Origin: Bradyrhizobium hipponense
GTDB taxonomy: Bacteria > Pseudomonadota > Alphaproteobacteria > Rhizobiales > Xanthobacteraceae
Assembly (NCBI RefSeq): GCF_008123965.1
Contig: NZ_VSTH01000142.1
Location: 1 to 64,000 of the forward strand
Direction of reading: 5' to 3'
DNA length: 64,000 nucleotides
The translations under genes were made by a program, and so were the position numbers. Numbering within the stretch: the first letter of the stretch is position 1; each line of letters begins with the position of its first letter. The notes beneath the pieces are model-generated. The model worked only from the letters and a program-made list of their open reading frames with translations, was not told the origin of the DNA and made no database searches. Shown one piece after another: positions 57,336 to 64,000 of this stretch.

Positions 57336-57680
57336 TTGGTTGCCAAAGAAGCTTGTAAGGAACCCTGGCGTTACTCGGCCGCGGGCATCAGCATCGCGCT
57401 GCGGGTGACGCCGCGCGGCGGCCGCGACGATATCGACGGGATCGAACAGTTGGCCGATGGCCGCAGCGTGCTCAAGGTGAGGGTGCGCGCCATCGCCGAT
57501 GGCGGCGAGGCCAATCGGGCGGTCCTGGTGCTGCTGGCGAAATCGCTCCGCGTACCCAAGGCCAGCGTGAAGCTGCTGTCCGGGGCGACCTCGCGGCTGA
57601 AGCAGATCGCGGTCGACGGCGATCCGGCGCGGCTCGGCGAAGCCCTGCGCCAGCTCGTCTCGGCCAGACCTAAGACCTAA
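57336..57680 (+). CDS. DUF167 (YggU) protein
   Basis: The 114-residue protein has the DUF167 core: ISIALRVTPRGGRDDIDGI, VLKVRVRAIADGGEANRAVLVLLAKSLRVPKASVKLLSGATSRLKQI (the ANxA.....LA and K..LKxG patterns). Function is unknown, but the gene is widely next to yggT. The start is TTG 57336, 15 bp after the YggT stop; downstream alternatives would remove only a few residues. Confidence 0.92.
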   Translation: MVAKEACKEPWRYSAAGISIALRVTPRGGRDDIDGIEQLADGRSVLKVRVRAIADGGEANRAVLVLLAKSLRVPKASVKLLSGATSRLKQIAVDGDPARLGEALRQLVSARPKT

Positions 57681-57689
57681 GGAATGGAC

Positions 57690-58574
57690 ATGACAGCCAA
57701 GATCATCGACGGGAAAGTGATTGCCGCGGAACTGCGTGCTCGCGTCGCCGACGAAGTCGCCCGCATCAAGCGCGAGCATAATCTGATACCGGGCCTCGCT
57801 GTGGTCCTGGTCGGCAACGATCCCGCCAGCGAGGTGTATGTTCGCTCAAAACAAACCCAGACCCAGGCGGCCGGCATGGCCTCGTTCGAGCACAAGCTGC
57901 CGGCCGATGTCTCGCAGGCCGAACTGCTGACGCTGGTCGCAAAGCTCAACCGCGATCCCGCCGTGCACGGCATTCTGGTGCAACTGCCGCTGCCGAAGAG
58001 CCTCAACACCGAGGCCGTCATCAATGCCATCGACCCGGCCAAGGACGTCGACGGCCTGCATCCGAACAATGCCGGCCGCCTTGCCGGCGGTTTCGAAGCG
58101 CTGTCGCCCTGCACGCCGCTCGGCTGCATCATCCTGACCAAGAGCGTGCATGCTTCGCTCGCAGGCATGAACGCCATCGTCATCGGCCGATCCAATCTGG
58201 TCGGCCGCCCGCTGGTGCAATTGCTGCTGAACGAGAACGCCACGGTGACGATCGCGCATTCGCGCTCGCGCGATCTGCCCGGGCTCGTGAAGCGCGCTGA
58301 CCTCGTCTATGCCGCCGTCGGCAAGCCCGAGATGGTGCGCGGCGACTGGCTGAAGCCTGGCGCCACCGTGATCGACGTCGGCATCAATCGCATTCCCAAG
58401 GAAGACGGCAAGACGCGACTGGTCGGCGACGTCGCCTATCAGGAAGCGCTCAGTGTTGCCGGCGCGATCACACCGGTGCCGGGCGGCGTTGGCCAGATGA
58501 CGGTTGCCTGCCTGCTGGTGAACACGCTTCGCGCCGCCTGCGCGATCGCCGGCCTGCAGAAGCCGGCGGTGTAG
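57690..58574 (+). CDS. folD: methylenetetrahydrofolate dehydrogenase / cyclohydrolase
   Basis: FolD interconverts 5,10-methylene-, 5,10-methenyl- and 10-formyl-tetrahydrofolate, feeding purine synthesis such as PurH. The 294-residue protein has the catalytic [11 protein letters not shown] (Lys/Tyr region: VYVRSKQTQ), [33 protein letters not shown] (NADP loop) and [16 protein letters not shown] precedes ATG 57690 with a good spacing; ATG 57684 is too close to it. Confidence 0.97.
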   Translation: MTAKIIDGKVIAAELRARVADEVARIKREHNLIPGLAVVLVGNDPASEVYVRSKQTQTQAAGMASFEHKLPADVSQAELLTLVAKLNRDPAVHGILVQLPLPKSLNTEAVINAIDPAKDVDGLHPNNAGRLAGGFEALSPCTPLGCIILTKSVHASLAGMNAIVIGRSNLVGRPLVQLLLNENATVTIAHSRSRDLPGLVKRADLVYAAVGKPEMVRGDWLKPGATVIDVGINRIPKEDGKTRLVGDVAYQEALSVAGAITPVPGGVGQMTVACLLVNTLRAACAIAGLQKPAV

Positions 58575-58576
58575 TT

Positions 58577-58737
58577 CACCTCGCCCCGCTTGCGGGGAGA
58601 GGTCGACGCGATGCGTCGGGTGAGGGGGGTCTCCGCGAGTCCTACTGCCACAGCTTTTGCGGAAGCAGCCCCTCACCCCGACCCTCTCTGCGCGAGCGAA
58701 GCTCGTCGCGGCCCCGTAAGAACAGGGCGAGGGAGCC
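58577..58737. repeat. intergenic inverted repeat of a third family
   Basis: Contains CTCGCCCCGCTTGCGGGGAGAGG on the left and AACAGGGCGAGGGAG on the right, with CACCCCGACCCTCTC between. It lies between the convergent folD and ppa genes and has internal hairpins (CCCCGCTTGCGGGG). Related repeats are common in rhizobia. Confidence 0.7.
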
Positions 58738-58762
58738 TACCTTTGTCCGGGATACCGAAGCC

Positions 58763-59299
58763 TCACGCCTTCTTCTTTTTCGCGCGCTCGATACCGTCGA
58801 GGATCAGCTTTTGCGCTTCCTCGGGGCCGCCCCAGCGCAAGATCTTCACCCACTTGCCCTTCTCGAGATCCTTATAGTGCTCGAAGAAGTGCTGGATCTG
58901 CTGCAGCGTGATGTCCGGCAGGTCGCTATAGGTCTTCACCTTGTCGTAGCGCTGCGTCAGCTTCGACGACGGCACGGCCAAGATCTTCTCGTCGCCGCCG
59001 GCTTCGTCTTCCATCATCAGCACGCCGACCGGACGCACGCTCATGACCGCGCCGGGGATGATGGCGCGGGTGTTGATGATCAGCACGTCGCAGGGGTCGC
59101 CATCGTCGGACAGCGTGTGCGGAATGAAGCCGTAGTTACCGGGATAGCGCATCGGCGTGTAGAGGAAGCGGTCGACCACCAGCGTGCCAGCTTCCTTGTC
59201 CATTTCGTATTTGATCGGTTCGCCACCCACCGGCACTTCGATGATGACATTGACGTCGTGTGGCGGGTTGGTCCCGATCGAGATCGCATCGATACGCAT
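58763..59299 (-). CDS. ppa: inorganic pyrophosphatase
   Basis: Soluble family I pyrophosphatase that hydrolyses PPi and drives biosynthetic reactions. The 178-residue protein has [42 protein letters not shown] (metal-binding Asp pair: DDGDPCD) and [12 protein letters not shown]. All of the usual aspartates are visible. ATG 59299 is the start. It is convergent with folD, separated by a repeat. Confidence 0.96.
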   Translation of the reverse strand: MRIDAISIGTNPPHDVNVIIEVPVGGEPIKYEMDKEAGTLVVDRFLYTPMRYPGNYGFIPHTLSDDGDPCDVLIINTRAIIPGAVMSVRPVGVLMMEDEAGGDEKILAVPSSKLTQRYDKVKTYSDLPDITLQQIQHFFEHYKDLEKGKWVKILRWGGPEEAQKLILDGIERAKKKKA

Positions 59300-59477
59300 T
59301 CAAGGCTCCGTTGTTGCCGAGGTGAAATCGCGCCCGGCAGCGATTTGGCCCCCTCATACGCGGGCTTGGCCCGCCTATCCATCGTGTTTTTGTGAAATAA
59401 TGAATCCAGCGATCACCGGCTCAAAAGGCAACGGTATCGACGGAAAGGGGAACGCTGCCGGTTAAGCTTTCAGCAGG

Positions 59478-59987
59478 TCAATTGGTCCAAGCGAAGGCAA
59501 CCTTGTCGAGCGACTTCGGCCCGAATCGCTCCGAGGAGCGCGCCACCATGCGGCCGCCCAGCGCCCGGTAAAACTCCGTCGCCGGATCGTTATCGGACAG
59601 CGCCCACACCACCATGCTCTTCAGATTGCTTTGCATGAGGTCGCGGCGGGCGGCGGTGAAGAGGCGACGGCCGAAGCCGAGCCCCTGGAACTCTGGGCGC
59701 AGGTAAAGCTCGTAGATCTCGCCGTCGAAATGCAGGCTGCGGGCGCGGTTGCGACCGTAATTGGCGTAGCCCGCGATTTTGTCGCCGAACACCAGCACGC
59801 TGACGCGGCTGCCCTTGCGGATCGCGCTGTCCCACCATTGCGGGCCGCGGCGGTTGATCAGCTTTTCCAGCTCGCCACCGGGAATGATGCCCTGATAGGC
59901 CGATCGCCAGGCTTCGTCATGGGTCGAGGCCACCGCAGTTGCGTCTGCAGCTTTGGCCGGCCGGACCTCGATCAGGGTTGTGCTCAT
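59478..59987 (-). CDS. GNAT-family N-acetyltransferase
   Basis: The 169-residue protein has the GNAT motif A YLRPEFQGLGFGRRLFTAARRDL (acetyl-CoA-binding Q/RxxGxG/A) and the later NPA-like WALSDNDPATEFYRALGG. Substrate unknown. ATG 59987 begins MSTTLIEVRPAKAAD; an in-frame start 36 bp further up has no family match. It is alone on the minus strand, divergent from the hydrolase at 60277. Confidence 0.92.
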   Translation of the reverse strand: MSTTLIEVRPAKAADATAVASTHDEAWRSAYQGIIPGGELEKLINRRGPQWWDSAIRKGSRVSVLVFGDKIAGYANYGRNRARSLHFDGEIYELYLRPEFQGLGFGRRLFTAARRDLMQSNLKSMVVWALSDNDPATEFYRALGGRMVARSSERFGPKSLDKVAFAWTN

Positions 59988-60209
59988 GGACGCAATCAAA
60001 CCAAGTCGCCGCGCCGGCGGCAAGACCTATCGTTAATTATCGGTTAACCTGTGGACTTTCTGCATCAGTATTTTAACCATGTTGTACCGAAAGAGGACAA
60101 GAAGCTGCCTCGAACGGCAACGGCTTGCCACGCGTTGGTGCAAAACTACCTTGCCGCAACGAATGGACGGCAATGGCACCGCAAAAAGTCCGCCCAGAAT
60201 GATTCGTTC

Positions 60210-60245
60210 CTACTGGTCTGCCTACTGGTCTGCCTACTGGTCTGC
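60210..60245. repeat. 12-bp tandem repeat, three perfect copies
   Basis: CTACTGGTCTGC occurs three times in a row (60210-60221, 60222-60233, 60234-60245) in the leader of the alpha/beta hydrolase gene. In the frame of that gene it would read WSAY-like repeats, which argues that the true start is downstream. Confidence 0.9.
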
Positions 60246-60276
60246 CCTCGCTGCCCGTGTTCGCCTTCGGCCGTTC

Positions 60277-61167
60277 ATGCGTCTCTCCAACATCCTCGCG
60301 CTTCTGCCTTTGCTGGCCCTGCTGACTGCGCCACCTCTGTGCGCTCAGGTCACCTTGGGCTCGTCAGGAGAGGAGGGCGAGCCGTTTCGCCGTCAGCAAT
60401 GGCGCGTGCCGTCGCCCGATACCGACATCGCTGCGCATGCCCTGCTGTTTCGTCCCCCCGGCACGGGTCCGTTTCGGCTCGCGGTCATCGCGCACGCCAC
60501 CACGCAGAACGTACTGCGTCGCGCGCAAATGCCGCCACCGGAATACCGCGCGCTCGTCGTGTATCTCATCGCGCGCGGCTTCGCCGTGCTGGTGCCGGAA
60601 CGGCTCGGTCACGGCGCAACCGGCGGTCGCTATCTCGAGGATCAGGGAGGCTGTGACGAGGCGGACTATGCGCGCTCCGGCCGCGCAACTGCCGAGGAAA
60701 TTTCACGCGCGCTGGAATATCTGCGAAAGCAGGATTTCGTCCGCAAGGATGCGGCGGTCGTGCTCGGCCATTCCGCCGGCGGCTGGGGCGCGCTGGCGCT
60801 CGCCAATGGCGATCCGAAGATCGTCTCCGCGATCATCGCATTTGCGCCGGGGCGCGGCGGCCACGCCAACGATGAACCGAACCGGATCTGCGTGCCGCAC
60901 ACGCTTCTTGCGGCCGCAGCCGAGTTCGGCAAGGCCGCGCGCATTCCCGTGACATGGCTCGTTGCAACCAATGACAGCTACTTTGCGCCGGCGTTCTCGC
61001 GGGCGTTGGCAGACGCGTTTCGTGGCGGTGGCAACAAGGTCGATTTCCGTGTGTTGCCCGCTATCGGCAGCGAGGGCCATTGGATGATCGAAACCGAAGC
61101 CGGCGTCCAAGCCGCCGGCGGTGAGCTCGACCGTGCGTTGAAGCCGCGGGCAGGCGGCAAGCCATGA
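60277..61167 (+). CDS. exported alpha/beta hydrolase (dienelactone-hydrolase-like)
   Basis: The 296-residue precursor starts with a signal peptide (MRLSNILALLPLLALLTAPPLCAQ) at ATG 60277, chosen because the open frame upstream (from 60079) includes a triple tandem repeat and has no signal sequence. The nucleophile elbow is VLGHSAGGWGALA (~residue 165), with DSYFAP (Asp) and EGHWMI (His) later in the chain. Substrate unknown. Its stop codon overlaps the ATG of a truncated DUF2269 gene. Confidence 0.83.
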   Translation: MRLSNILALLPLLALLTAPPLCAQVTLGSSGEEGEPFRRQQWRVPSPDTDIAAHALLFRPPGTGPFRLAVIAHATTQNVLRRAQMPPPEYRALVVYLIARGFAVLVPERLGHGATGGRYLEDQGGCDEADYARSGRATAEEISRALEYLRKQDFVRKDAAVVLGHSAGGWGALALANGDPKIVSAIIAFAPGRGGHANDEPNRICVPHTLLAAAAEFGKAARIPVTWLVATNDSYFAPAFSRALADAFRGGGNKVDFRVLPAIGSEGHWMIETEAGVQAAGGELDRALKPRAGGKP

Positions 61168-61259
61168 CGCTGTATTTCCTTGTCAAATATCTGCATGTGC
61201 TCGGCGCCATCGTCATCCTCGGTACCGGGACCGCGTTCTTCATGATGGGCGCATCGTAG
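61164..61259 (+). pseudogene. DUF2269 N-terminal remnant
   Basis: A 31-codon frame (MTLYFLVKYLHVLGAIVILGTG...) identical in style to the N-terminus of DUF2269 membrane proteins, which are normally ~150 residues, ends at TAG 61257. The ATGA overlaps the upstream hydrolase stop, so it is translationally coupled. The TAG lies inside a perfect GCGCATCG/CGATGCGC hairpin (61250-61271). The rest of the gene is missing, so this is a deletion remnant unless the short peptide itself is used. Confidence 0.7.
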
Positions 61260-61299
61260 CCGCGATGCGCAAGCGCTGCTCACCCCTGGACAATCGCTG

Positions 61300-61707
61300 A
61301 TGCAAAAATGGCCCGACGATGACGTGATCCTGTTCGATGGCGTCTGCATCTTCTGTTCGCGCTGGGTCCGTTTCGTCGCGCAGCGCGATACGGCAAGGCG
61401 GTTTCGTTTCACGCCGATCCAGTCTGAGTATGGAACCCGGCTCGCCCGCACGTTCGGCATCGATCCAGGTGATCCCGACACCAATGCGGTGATCCATGGC
61501 GGAGAGGTGTTCTTGAAATCAGACGCTGCGCTGACTGTGCTGTCGCAACTGCCGGGATGGGGCTGGGTGCGCATGTTGTTCGCCGTGCCGAAACCGCTGC
61601 GGAATGCGGTCTACAATCTCGTTGCGCGCAACCGCTACCGCATCTTTGGGAAATACGATGCGTGCTTCGTGCCGGACGCAGATTTGCGGGCGCGGGTGAT
61701 AGAATGA
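61300..61707 (+). CDS. DCC-family thiol-disulfide oxidoreductase-like protein
   Basis: A 135-residue DUF393 protein with the N-terminal VILFDGVCIFCSRWVRFV (DxxCxxC) motif that defines the family and KYDACFVPDADLRARV near the end. The fold is thioredoxin-like; its partners and role are uncertain. It begins at ATG 61300 after the DUF2269 remnant and ends before an intergenic repeat. Confidence 0.9.
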   Translation: MQKWPDDDVILFDGVCIFCSRWVRFVAQRDTARRFRFTPIQSEYGTRLARTFGIDPGDPDTNAVIHGGEVFLKSDAALTVLSQLPGWGWVRMLFAVPKPLRNAVYNLVARNRYRIFGKYDACFVPDADLRARVIE

Positions 61708-61710
61708 TTC

Positions 61711-61822
61711 GTCATTGCGAGCCAACGGGTCCGCGCAAAGCGCGGCCCGATGACAGGCTCCGCGGAGCAATTCAGGATCTTTCCGCGGTGACAGCCTGGA
61801 TTGCTTCGCTGCGCTCGCAATG
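61711..61822. repeat. CGTCATTGCGAG-type intergenic inverted repeat
   Basis: The left end CGTCATTGCGAGCCAACGGG and the right end GCTGCGCTCGCAATGACAG form inverted ends 112 bp apart. It lies between the convergent DCC and amine-oxidase genes and has an internal GTCCGCGCAAAGCGCGGCC palindrome. Confidence 0.8.
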
Positions 61823-61833
61823 ACAGTTTGCGG

Positions 61834-63081
61834 TTAAATCCTGCTCAGAGCCGCTAGCACTTCCTTCGCTGCCCGCTCGCCGCTGTCCCGCGCACCATGC
61901 GCCGTCGTGAAAAAATTCGGCGACGTGGCCTCCCCTGCGAAGAACAGCCGGCCATCGACTGGCGCGGCCAGCAGGGCACGATCCCCTGCATGGCCAGGCA
62001 GCGCATGCGAATAGGCGCCGCGAGCGAACGGATCGTGCGCCCAGCGCGACTCGTACAACGGCTTCAGCTTGCGGCGGATGTCGTTGCCAAGAAAACCGGC
62101 GATCTCGTCGATGCTTTGCGCGGCGATGGCGCCGTCCCCTGCGTCCTCCAGCTCACGCGCAAAGCTGCCGCCGAAAAACCCTTCGATGCACGGCTGGCCG
62201 AACGGGCGGATGTGGTAGGTGCCCATCGCGGTGCGCATAGTGGCGCCGCGCAAATTGCCCTCCTTCGGAAAGGCGTCCGCATCCTCGAGTGCCAGCGTCA
62301 CCTTGTCGTCGACGCCGAGCGGCAGGCCGGCTGCCGCATCGACCTTGGCGGGGAGCGCCGGCGAAAAACGGATCGCTTCGTCGGCGATCAAGCTGCTAGG
62401 CGCGGTGACAATCACCTTCGCGGCATCAAGGGTGCCGAGCGAGGTTTCGAGCCGGATGCGCTGGCCGGAATGGTCGACCACCGCAACGTTGCAGTTCAGT
62501 GCGATCGGGCAGGGCGCGCCATAGGCTGCGATCAGAGTCCCATATCCGGCCCGCACGCGCCAATTGAAGTAAGTATCCTCATAGGCCTCCATGTCGAGAA
62601 TCGAGACCTGATCGAGCTCGCATCCGTTCACATAGGTCGAGACCGCGTCGATCATCGGATTCCAGCGGTTGCCAGGTTCGAGATATCTGGCCGCAGGCGC
62701 ATCTTCATCTTTTTCCGCAGCCTCAGACGCACGTTCGTAGAATTCGTCGATCGCGCGCACAAAATCCCTGCGCGCGACTTCCGGAAAGGCGTCGCCAAAG
62801 GCGCGATCGCTCCAGGGCGGTAAGTCCGTGTTGATCTCGAAACCGAGTTGCCGGGCGATCGGGACGAAGGAGTTCTTGTCCGCCGAGTGCAACCAGCCGC
62901 AACCGACGTCGAAGGTGACTTCGGGCGAGGCCTGCACCGTCCAGGCCCGGCCGCCGATGCGATTGCGCGCCTCCAGCACGATCACCGAGAGGCCCGAGCC
63001 GCGTAACGCGTGCGCAGCGCCGAGGCCCGCAGCACCGGCGCCGATGATCGCGACGTCGACGGAGGAGGGAAGGGAGCTCAT
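61834..63081 (-). CDS. flavin monoamine oxidase family protein
   Basis: The 415-residue FAD enzyme starts VDVAIIGAGAAGLGAAHALRGSG (dinucleotide-binding GxGxxG), continues VLEARNRIGGRAWT and ends LFFAGEATSPNFFTTAHGARDSGERAAKEVLAAL, the two flavin-binding blocks of amine oxidases. CGWLHSADKN lies near the active site. Substrate unknown; it may oxidise amines or polyamines. Start is ATG 63081. Confidence 0.92.
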   Translation of the reverse strand: MSSLPSSVDVAIIGAGAAGLGAAHALRGSGLSVIVLEARNRIGGRAWTVQASPEVTFDVGCGWLHSADKNSFVPIARQLGFEINTDLPPWSDRAFGDAFPEVARRDFVRAIDEFYERASEAAEKDEDAPAARYLEPGNRWNPMIDAVSTYVNGCELDQVSILDMEAYEDTYFNWRVRAGYGTLIAAYGAPCPIALNCNVAVVDHSGQRIRLETSLGTLDAAKVIVTAPSSLIADEAIRFSPALPAKVDAAAGLPLGVDDKVTLALEDADAFPKEGNLRGATMRTAMGTYHIRPFGQPCIEGFFGGSFARELEDAGDGAIAAQSIDEIAGFLGNDIRRKLKPLYESRWAHDPFARGAYSHALPGHAGDRALLAAPVDGRLFFAGEATSPNFFTTAHGARDSGERAAKEVLAALSRI

Positions 63082-63164
63082 GGACGGGCTCTAGCACGTT
63101 CGCCGAAGATTAGGGCGGGTGATCCGGTATGCCCGGGAAAATGGCGGGATGGGGGGGGCGGACG

Positions 63165-63767
63165 TTACCCCTTCCTCACATCCCCCGCCTCGGCCTCGCT
63201 TGCCTCCAGCGACACCGGTGCGAGGTGGTAGCGCTTGGTCAGCGGCATCTGTGCGATGGCAAAGACCATCGTCAGCGGCGTCACGCCGAACACCTTGAAG
63301 TTCACCCAGAAGTCAGTGCTCTGGGTGCGCCAGACGATCTCGTTCAAAATCGCCAGACCCGCGAAGAACAACGCCCAGCGTAGCGTGAGGATGCGCCAGC
63401 CCTGTGGCGTCAGGTTGAACATCTGATCGAACATCACGGCAATGAAGGAGCGGCCGAACAGCAGCCCGCCGCCGAGGATCGCCGCAAACAGGGCGTAGAT
63501 AATGGTCGGCTTGACCTTGATGAAGGTCTCGTCGTGCAGCACCAGGGTCAGCGTGCCGAACACCAGCACGATCACGCCGGTCACGATCGCCATGATCGGC
63601 ACGTGGCGCGTCACCACATAGGAGGCGATCATCGCAGCGACGATCGCGACCATGAAGGCGCCGGTCGCTGCGAAAAGATTGAACTTCGCATTCACGAAGA
63701 AGAAGACGAGCAGCGGACCGAGCTCGGTCGCAAGCTTGAACAGTGGATGTGGCAGGGTCTTGTCCAT
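63165..63767 (-). CDS. ispZ: intracellular septation protein A
   Basis: The 200-residue protein is a YciB/IspZ-type inner-membrane protein: [47 protein letters not shown] and [21 protein letters not shown], with five hydrophobic segments. The family is linked to cell division and envelope synthesis, but the mechanism is unclear. ATG 63767 with GGAAGAG upstream is the start. ftsY lies upstream on the same strand, with a repeat between them. Confidence 0.93.
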   Translation of the reverse strand: MDKTLPHPLFKLATELGPLLVFFFVNAKFNLFAATGAFMVAIVAAMIASYVVTRHVPIMAIVTGVIVLVFGTLTLVLHDETFIKVKPTIIYALFAAILGGGLLFGRSFIAVMFDQMFNLTPQGWRILTLRWALFFAGLAILNEIVWRTQSTDFWVNFKVFGVTPLTMVFAIAQMPLTKRYHLAPVSLEASEAEAGDVRKG

Positions 63768-63789
63768 TCTCTTCCATCTCTCCATCCCA

Positions 63790-63889
63790 TCCTTCGAGAC
63801 GCCCGCTTCGCGGTCTCCTCAGGATGAGGACCTCACATGTGGCACGGCCTCATCCTGAGGAGCGCGCTTGCGGCGCGCGTCTCGAAGGA
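63790..63889. repeat. CCTTCGAGACGC-type intergenic inverted repeat
   Basis: CCTTCGAGACGC and GCGTCTCGAAGG form inverted ends 100 bp apart, and CTCCTCAGGATGAGG pairs with CCTCATCCTGAGGAG in the middle. It lies between ftsY and ispZ. Confidence 0.85.
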
Positions 63890-63894
63890 CGAGG

Positions 63895-64000
63895 CTATTC
63901 GATTCCGGCGATGGCGCGGGCGAAATCCCGCGCGGTGAACGGCGCGAGATCGTCGACGCCTTCGCCGACGCCGATGAAGTGCACCGGCAGTTTGAATTTT
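63895..64000 (-). CDS. ftsY: 3' end of ftsY (SRP receptor GTPase), cut by the window edge
   Basis: The last 34 codons read KFKLPVHFIGVGEGVDDLAP followed by FTARDFARAIAGIE and TAG at 63897-63895. LPVHFIGVGEGVDDL is the diagnostic end of the FtsY/SRP GTPase G-domain. FtsY is the receptor that docks ribosome-SRP complexes to the membrane. The rest of the gene is outside the window. Confidence 0.93.
   Translation of the reverse strand, partial: KFKLPVHFIGVGEGVDDLAPFTARDFARAIAGIE

Noticed and set aside
60210-60245. Possible CRISPR-like array
   Set aside because: Three 12-bp units without spacers are a tandem repeat; no cas genes or 25-40-bp repeats with spacers exist in the window.

Overview
The window is a GC-rich chromosomal segment of an alphaproteobacterium. 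Protein content, GC-rich third codon positions, GTG/TTG starts and gene order (glnK, tesB, UbiH-type hydroxylase, Trm112-like; gpsA-tsaD; hemD-mitofilin-HemY; ftsY-ispZ) point to the Bradyrhizobium / Nitrobacteraceae group. The species assignment is inference, since no search was run. About 58 protein genes, three tRNA genes and many intergenic palindromic repeats are present. No CRISPR array, integrase, complete insertion sequence or rRNA was seen.

Layout. 1-6 kb: PII protein GlnK (cut off from its expected amtB partner), a GYF_2/DUF898-like membrane protein, thioesterase TesB, a ubiquinone-type hydroxylase, a Trm112-like protein, a TetR regulator divergent from a small membrane protein with two matching operators, a PepSY-like periplasmic protein and a cytochrome b561. 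6.5-11 kb: a large MHYT-PAS-GGDEF-EAL c-di-GMP enzyme, a Lon-substrate-domain protein, a thioredoxin-TPR chaperone and tRNA-Gly. 11.2-12.1 kb: a small lower-GC accessory patch with an AbiEii-type toxin gene broken by one in-frame TAA. 12.3-24 kb: metabolic genes (epimerase, sorbosone-dehydrogenase-like protein with a dihaem cytochrome c, PanE-like reductase, DsbA-like isomerase, MATE pump, DUF2239 divergent from a GST, gamma-glutamyltransferase, UMF1 transporter). 24-36 kb: purH, heparinase II/III protein, RsmB-like methyltransferase, SDH assembly factor, nuclease, L,D-transpeptidase, acetyl-CoA synthetase, topoisomerase IB and a nucleotidyl cyclase. 36-43 kb: EVE protein, gpsA, tsaD and the hemD-Mic60-HemY operon, then tRNA-Thr. 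43.3-45.5 kb: a second lower-GC patch with a DUF900 esterase whose signal peptide carries an in-frame TAG. 45.5-64 kb: polysaccharide deacetylase, two paralogous four-cysteine secreted proteins, an MFS exporter, a Tat-exported hydrolase, a P450 and a DUF5939 cyclase, TerB, SDR, glutamine amidotransferase, tRNA-Ala, YggT-YggU-FolD, pyrophosphatase, GNAT, alpha/beta hydrolase with a DUF2269 remnant, DCC protein, amine oxidase, septation protein A and the 3' end of ftsY.

Most of the window is ordinary core genome. The least expected items are: a 157-bp mobile-looking element present twice, in opposite orientation, each time inserted at the same point of a GTAGCCCGGATGG-type repeat and flanked by CGAAG; a DUF2239 gene that looks like a ribbon-helix-helix regulator with paired TACCCGGGTA sites in its divergent promoter; two accessory genes, each near a tRNA gene, broken by a single in-frame nonsense codon; and a pair of small secreted Cys-rich-repeat proteins. 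Many convergent or tail-to-tail gene ends are filled with long inverted-repeat elements that probably also act as transcription terminators.
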